Assembly (NCBI GenBank): GCA_003649745.1
Contig: QMST01000014.1
Location: forward strand, 1-9,001
Source: Thermoplasmata archaeon
GTDB lineage: Archaea > Thermoplasmatota > E2 > DHVEG-1 > B8-G13
DNA length: 9,001 nt
Direction of reading: 5' to 3'
This document shows, piece after piece, positions 6,863-9,001 of the stretch. The position numbers and the translations under genes are program-made. Each line of letters opens with the position of its first letter. Positions within the stretch are counted from its first letter, which is position 1. The notes under the pieces were generated by a model, which was given only the letters and a program-made list of their open reading frames with translations, was not told the origin of the DNA and ran no database searches.

Positions 6863-7831
6863 ATGAGGGTTAATCTTGTTGTGGAGGACATGGGGCCTTT
6901 TAAATATCTTGGCTGCGCAACCGCGGCTAAAAATCTTTATAATGCTTTGAGAGAGAAGATAAATGTTGGATGGAATGATAAATCAGTGGATTATGACATA
7001 GTGCATTTCCATACATTTGGCCCCATTTCACTTTGGTACAAGAAAAGATCTAGGGGGAAAAAGATTATAACAGCACATTCTACACCAAGGTTGAATTATG
7101 GTAATTTAGCTGCCCCATCTTTAGTTAATTGGCTTTACAAGCCAATCTATAAATCTTTTGATCATGTTATTGCTGTTTCAGAAAAATGTAAAAAGGAGTT
7201 GGAGAAAGAACTTGGATTAAAGAAAGTATCTGTGATATACAATGGTATAGATATAAAAAGATTCTCACCAGATAAAGAGAAAGGCAAAAGATTTAGAGAG
7301 ATTTTTAAAATAGCGGATGACGAGCTGCTGGTGTTAACAATTGCGCAGATTACTCCTCGCAAAGGAGTATATGATTTCCTAGATGTAGCAAGACGTTTCC
7401 CAGGTTTTAGATTTGTTTGGGTTGGTGGTTTTCCATATGGACCATTTTCTAAGGATTATTTTAAAATTAAAAAACTGATCTCTATGAAAAGTAAAAACTG
7501 TGTTTTCACAGGGTTTGTGCCAGATATCGTTGGCGCATACTCTGCAGCAGATGTGTTTTTCATGCCCTCTTATGCAGAGGGGCATTCCATCGTGATGTTA
7601 GAGGCCCTTGCTATGGGGTTGCCAATTTTAGCTAGAGATCTTGAAGAGTTTAGAGAAGAGTTTGGTAACAATCTCATTTATTTCAAAGACAAGGAGGATG
7701 TAAAAGAGGAGATGTTTGACAGGAAATTGTTGGAAGAATATAAGAAGAAAACCAAGGTGGTAAAAAAATTTGATATAGAAAGAGTTGCCAATGAGCATGT
7801 AAAGCTTTATGAAAAGTTGCTAAAAAGCTAG
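6863..7831 (+). CDS. Glycosyltransferase family 4 (GT-B)
   Basis: Predicted retaining nucleotide-sugar glycosyltransferase of 322 residues. The N-terminal half has an acceptor-side region with LGCATAAKNLYNAL (16-29), DIVHFHTFGP (45-54), IITAHSTPR (68-76) and HVIAVSEKCKKEL (101-113). IYNGIDIKRFSP (125-136) links to the C-terminal half, which has AQITPRKGVYDFLDVA (161-176, basic R166/K167 for the donor phosphates), FVWVGGF (184-190), VFTGFVPDIVGAYSAADVFFMPS (214-236) and the EX7E motif with E239 and E247, typical of GT4. No membrane segment is seen. It is slightly short for the family but complete. It starts 15 nt after the membrane-protein stop and ends 7 nt before the next gene, so it is co-transcribed. 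GGGG upstream of the ATG is only a weak ribosome site. Sugar and acceptor are unknown. Confidence 0.88.
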   Translation: MRVNLVVEDMGPFKYLGCATAAKNLYNALREKINVGWNDKSVDYDIVHFHTFGPISLWYKKRSRGKKIITAHSTPRLNYGNLAAPSLVNWLYKPIYKSFDHVIAVSEKCKKELEKELGLKKVSVIYNGIDIKRFSPDKEKGKRFREIFKIADDELLVLTIAQITPRKGVYDFLDVARRFPGFRFVWVGGFPYGPFSKDYFKIKKLISMKSKNCVFTGFVPDIVGAYSAADVFFMPSYAEGHSIVMLEALAMGLPILARDLEEFREEFGNNLIYFKDKEDVKEEMFDRKLLEEYKKKTKVVKKFDIERVANEHVKLYEKLLKS

Positions 7832-7838
7832 GGTTTAT

Positions 7839-9001
7839 ATGAGAATAAAGGAGGAAATAGATAAAAATTTTAGCATCCAAGGTAACAATTATGTTATAAA
7901 CAGAGATAGCAACATATTGCTTCTGAAAAGGTTTTGTATCAAGAAGGAGAAAAAACTGTTATATTCCTTTGTTGGAGGGATGTGGTATTCCAGAGACAGG
8001 TTTTCTCTGGAAAGTGAAATATCCTTGCCTTATCCTTTTTCTACATATTACATAACCAAGGTGCTTGATAAGGAATACAGTGGTAGCATTTGCCGGTCTT
8101 TATATTATGTCAAAATGCCTCTTATTGTTTTGCAGTTTGAGGATAAATGTATATGTATAGAGTTTAACCCCATTGTAAAAGTTGATGATGTGGAGGTTCT
8201 CCCATTTGTTTCCCTAGGTGAGGAGGAAGGGTATTATACTATTTCGTTTTATCTTTTCAAAGAGTTTTATGTAAGAGAGAAGAAATATGCATGGCTTGGA
8301 TTTGGGAGGAAGAAAAGGGTTGTTTTTGACTGTATAAAACCTGGGAAAAAAATTGGTTTTTCAGCAGAAATTAGAGAATACCGGGATTGGAGAGAGGCTG
8401 TAAGAGATTTTGTTAAGAGCAGAATAGCCGATAAAGTTGATATAAAAGATGCTGAGAAGATATTTGAAAATGCAAAAAATGTTCTTTGGCGTTCTTATGA
8501 TTCTATATATGGTACGTTTTTACAGCTTCCTTGGAGTGATGCTCCTAGTTTTACTTTTGTAAACTCAAGTTATTCTTTGCTTTCTTTTGAAGCTGTGAGG
8601 TTAAATTATTTTTCTTATTGGTATAGTAGGACAAAGGATAGGGATTTTTTGGAGTGGAGTTTAAAGTTAAAGGAATTGTTTAAAAACCAAGAACTGGTGA
8701 AAAGGGATCTCAAAAAGGGAAAAGGAATTGCATGGTATAATATGACTAATTTGACTAGGAAGGGTTTAGAGGGTTTCTTTTATCTTGATTGTGGATATGG
8801 TGGATATCCTGGTGGGCAGGGTACTATAGCGTTTAATATTCTGAGATATTTAGAGAATAATAGAGACAATGAGTTGGAAAAACTTGTTAGAGATTCTTTG
8901 GAGTATATTATGTCTACGCAAAAAGAGAATGGATCCTGGCCAATGGCTATTCATCAGGAAGGTTTGATAAGATTTAGACCTGAAAATCTAGAGAATTATA
9001 A
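7839..9001 (+). CDS. Unrecognised protein, probable alpha/alpha-toroid enzyme (3' end cut)
   Basis: An uninterrupted frame of 387 codons runs from the ATG at 7839 off the right edge. I chose this ATG because it lies 7 nt after the previous stop; the next Met is at residue 48, inside conserved-looking sequence. Residues 1 to about 180 are rich in aromatic and beta-prone stretches (LLYSFVGGMWYSRDRFSLE, 40-58; GYYTISFYLFKEFYV, 131-145) with no signal peptide. From about 183 the protein becomes helical, and LDCGYGGYPGGQGTIAFNIL (317-336) followed by a helix and STQKENGSWPMA (359-370) looks like the helix-turn repeats of alpha/alpha-toroid enzymes (six-hairpin glycosidase, polysaccharide lyase or epimerase, terpene cyclase-like). 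The context of two glycosyltransferases and a GT-C-like protein favours a carbohydrate role. Family not identified; function is inference. Confidence 0.7.
   Translation, partial: MRIKEEIDKNFSIQGNNYVINRDSNILLLKRFCIKKEKKLLYSFVGGMWYSRDRFSLESEISLPYPFSTYYITKVLDKEYSGSICRSLYYVKMPLIVLQFEDKCICIEFNPIVKVDDVEVLPFVSLGEEEGYYTISFYLFKEFYVREKKYAWLGFGRKKRVVFDCIKPGKKIGFSAEIREYRDWREAVRDFVKSRIADKVDIKDAEKIFENAKNVLWRSYDSIYGTFLQLPWSDAPSFTFVNSSYSLLSFEAVRLNYFSYWYSRTKDRDFLEWSLKLKELFKNQELVKRDLKKGKGIAWYNMTNLTRKGLEGFFYLDCGYGGYPGGQGTIAFNILRYLENNRDNELEKLVRDSLEYIMSTQKENGSWPMAIHQEGLIRFRPENLENY

Noticed and set aside
7162..7880. Minus-strand frames of 65-68 codons overlapping the GT4 gene
   Set aside because: They are shadows of the well-supported plus-strand coding sequence and have no recognisable motifs.

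Overview
The window is archaeal. The 16S rRNA carries the archaeal probe sites (the Arc915 and Arc344 target sequences read perfectly), and the ribosomal operon has the order 16S - tRNA-Ala(UGC) - 23S with a tRNA-Ala in the spacer, which is typical of Euryarchaeota and relatives and unlike most Crenarchaeota. The 16S precursor is flanked by a textbook bulge-helix-bulge (BHB) processing stem. Protein genes are strongly AT-rich next to GC-rich rRNA, start codons have weak or no Shine-Dalgarno, and likely TATA boxes lie close to the start codons. I cannot place the organism below phylum level by eye; a 16S search would do it.

Layout. Positions 1 to about 2630 hold the ribosomal operon on the minus strand, read right to left: promoter (about 2650-2690), leader with two hairpins, 16S, spacer with tRNA-Ala, then the first ~600 nt of 23S, which runs off the left edge. 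Positions about 2700-2990 have no protein gene but are rich in inverted repeats. Read on the minus strand, two of these hairpins fit archaeal H/ACA pseudouridylation guide RNAs: each has exactly 14 nt between the upper stem and an ACA box, one has a kink-loop, and a BRE/TATA pair sits at the right distance upstream. A third element (2703-2766) is a three-way junction I could not assign. Positions 2992-3804 hold a family-2 orotidine-5'-phosphate decarboxylase (pyrF, minus strand).

From 3893 to the right edge four genes run on the plus strand and look like a cell-surface glycan locus: a MurG-like GT-B glycosyltransferase of the archaeal MJ1255 type, a multi-spanning GT-C-like membrane protein whose external C-terminal part holds eight N-glycosylation sequons, a GT4-family glycosyltransferase, and the first 387 residues of an unrecognised protein with a beta-rich N-terminus and a probable alpha/alpha-toroid C-terminal part. 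The last three are closely spaced. My inference is that the two soluble transferases build a lipid-linked or surface glycan on the cytoplasmic face, the membrane protein transfers a sugar outside, and the partial protein works on the same glycan. PyrF makes UMP, the parent of UDP-sugars, but is divergently transcribed and need not be functionally tied to the locus.
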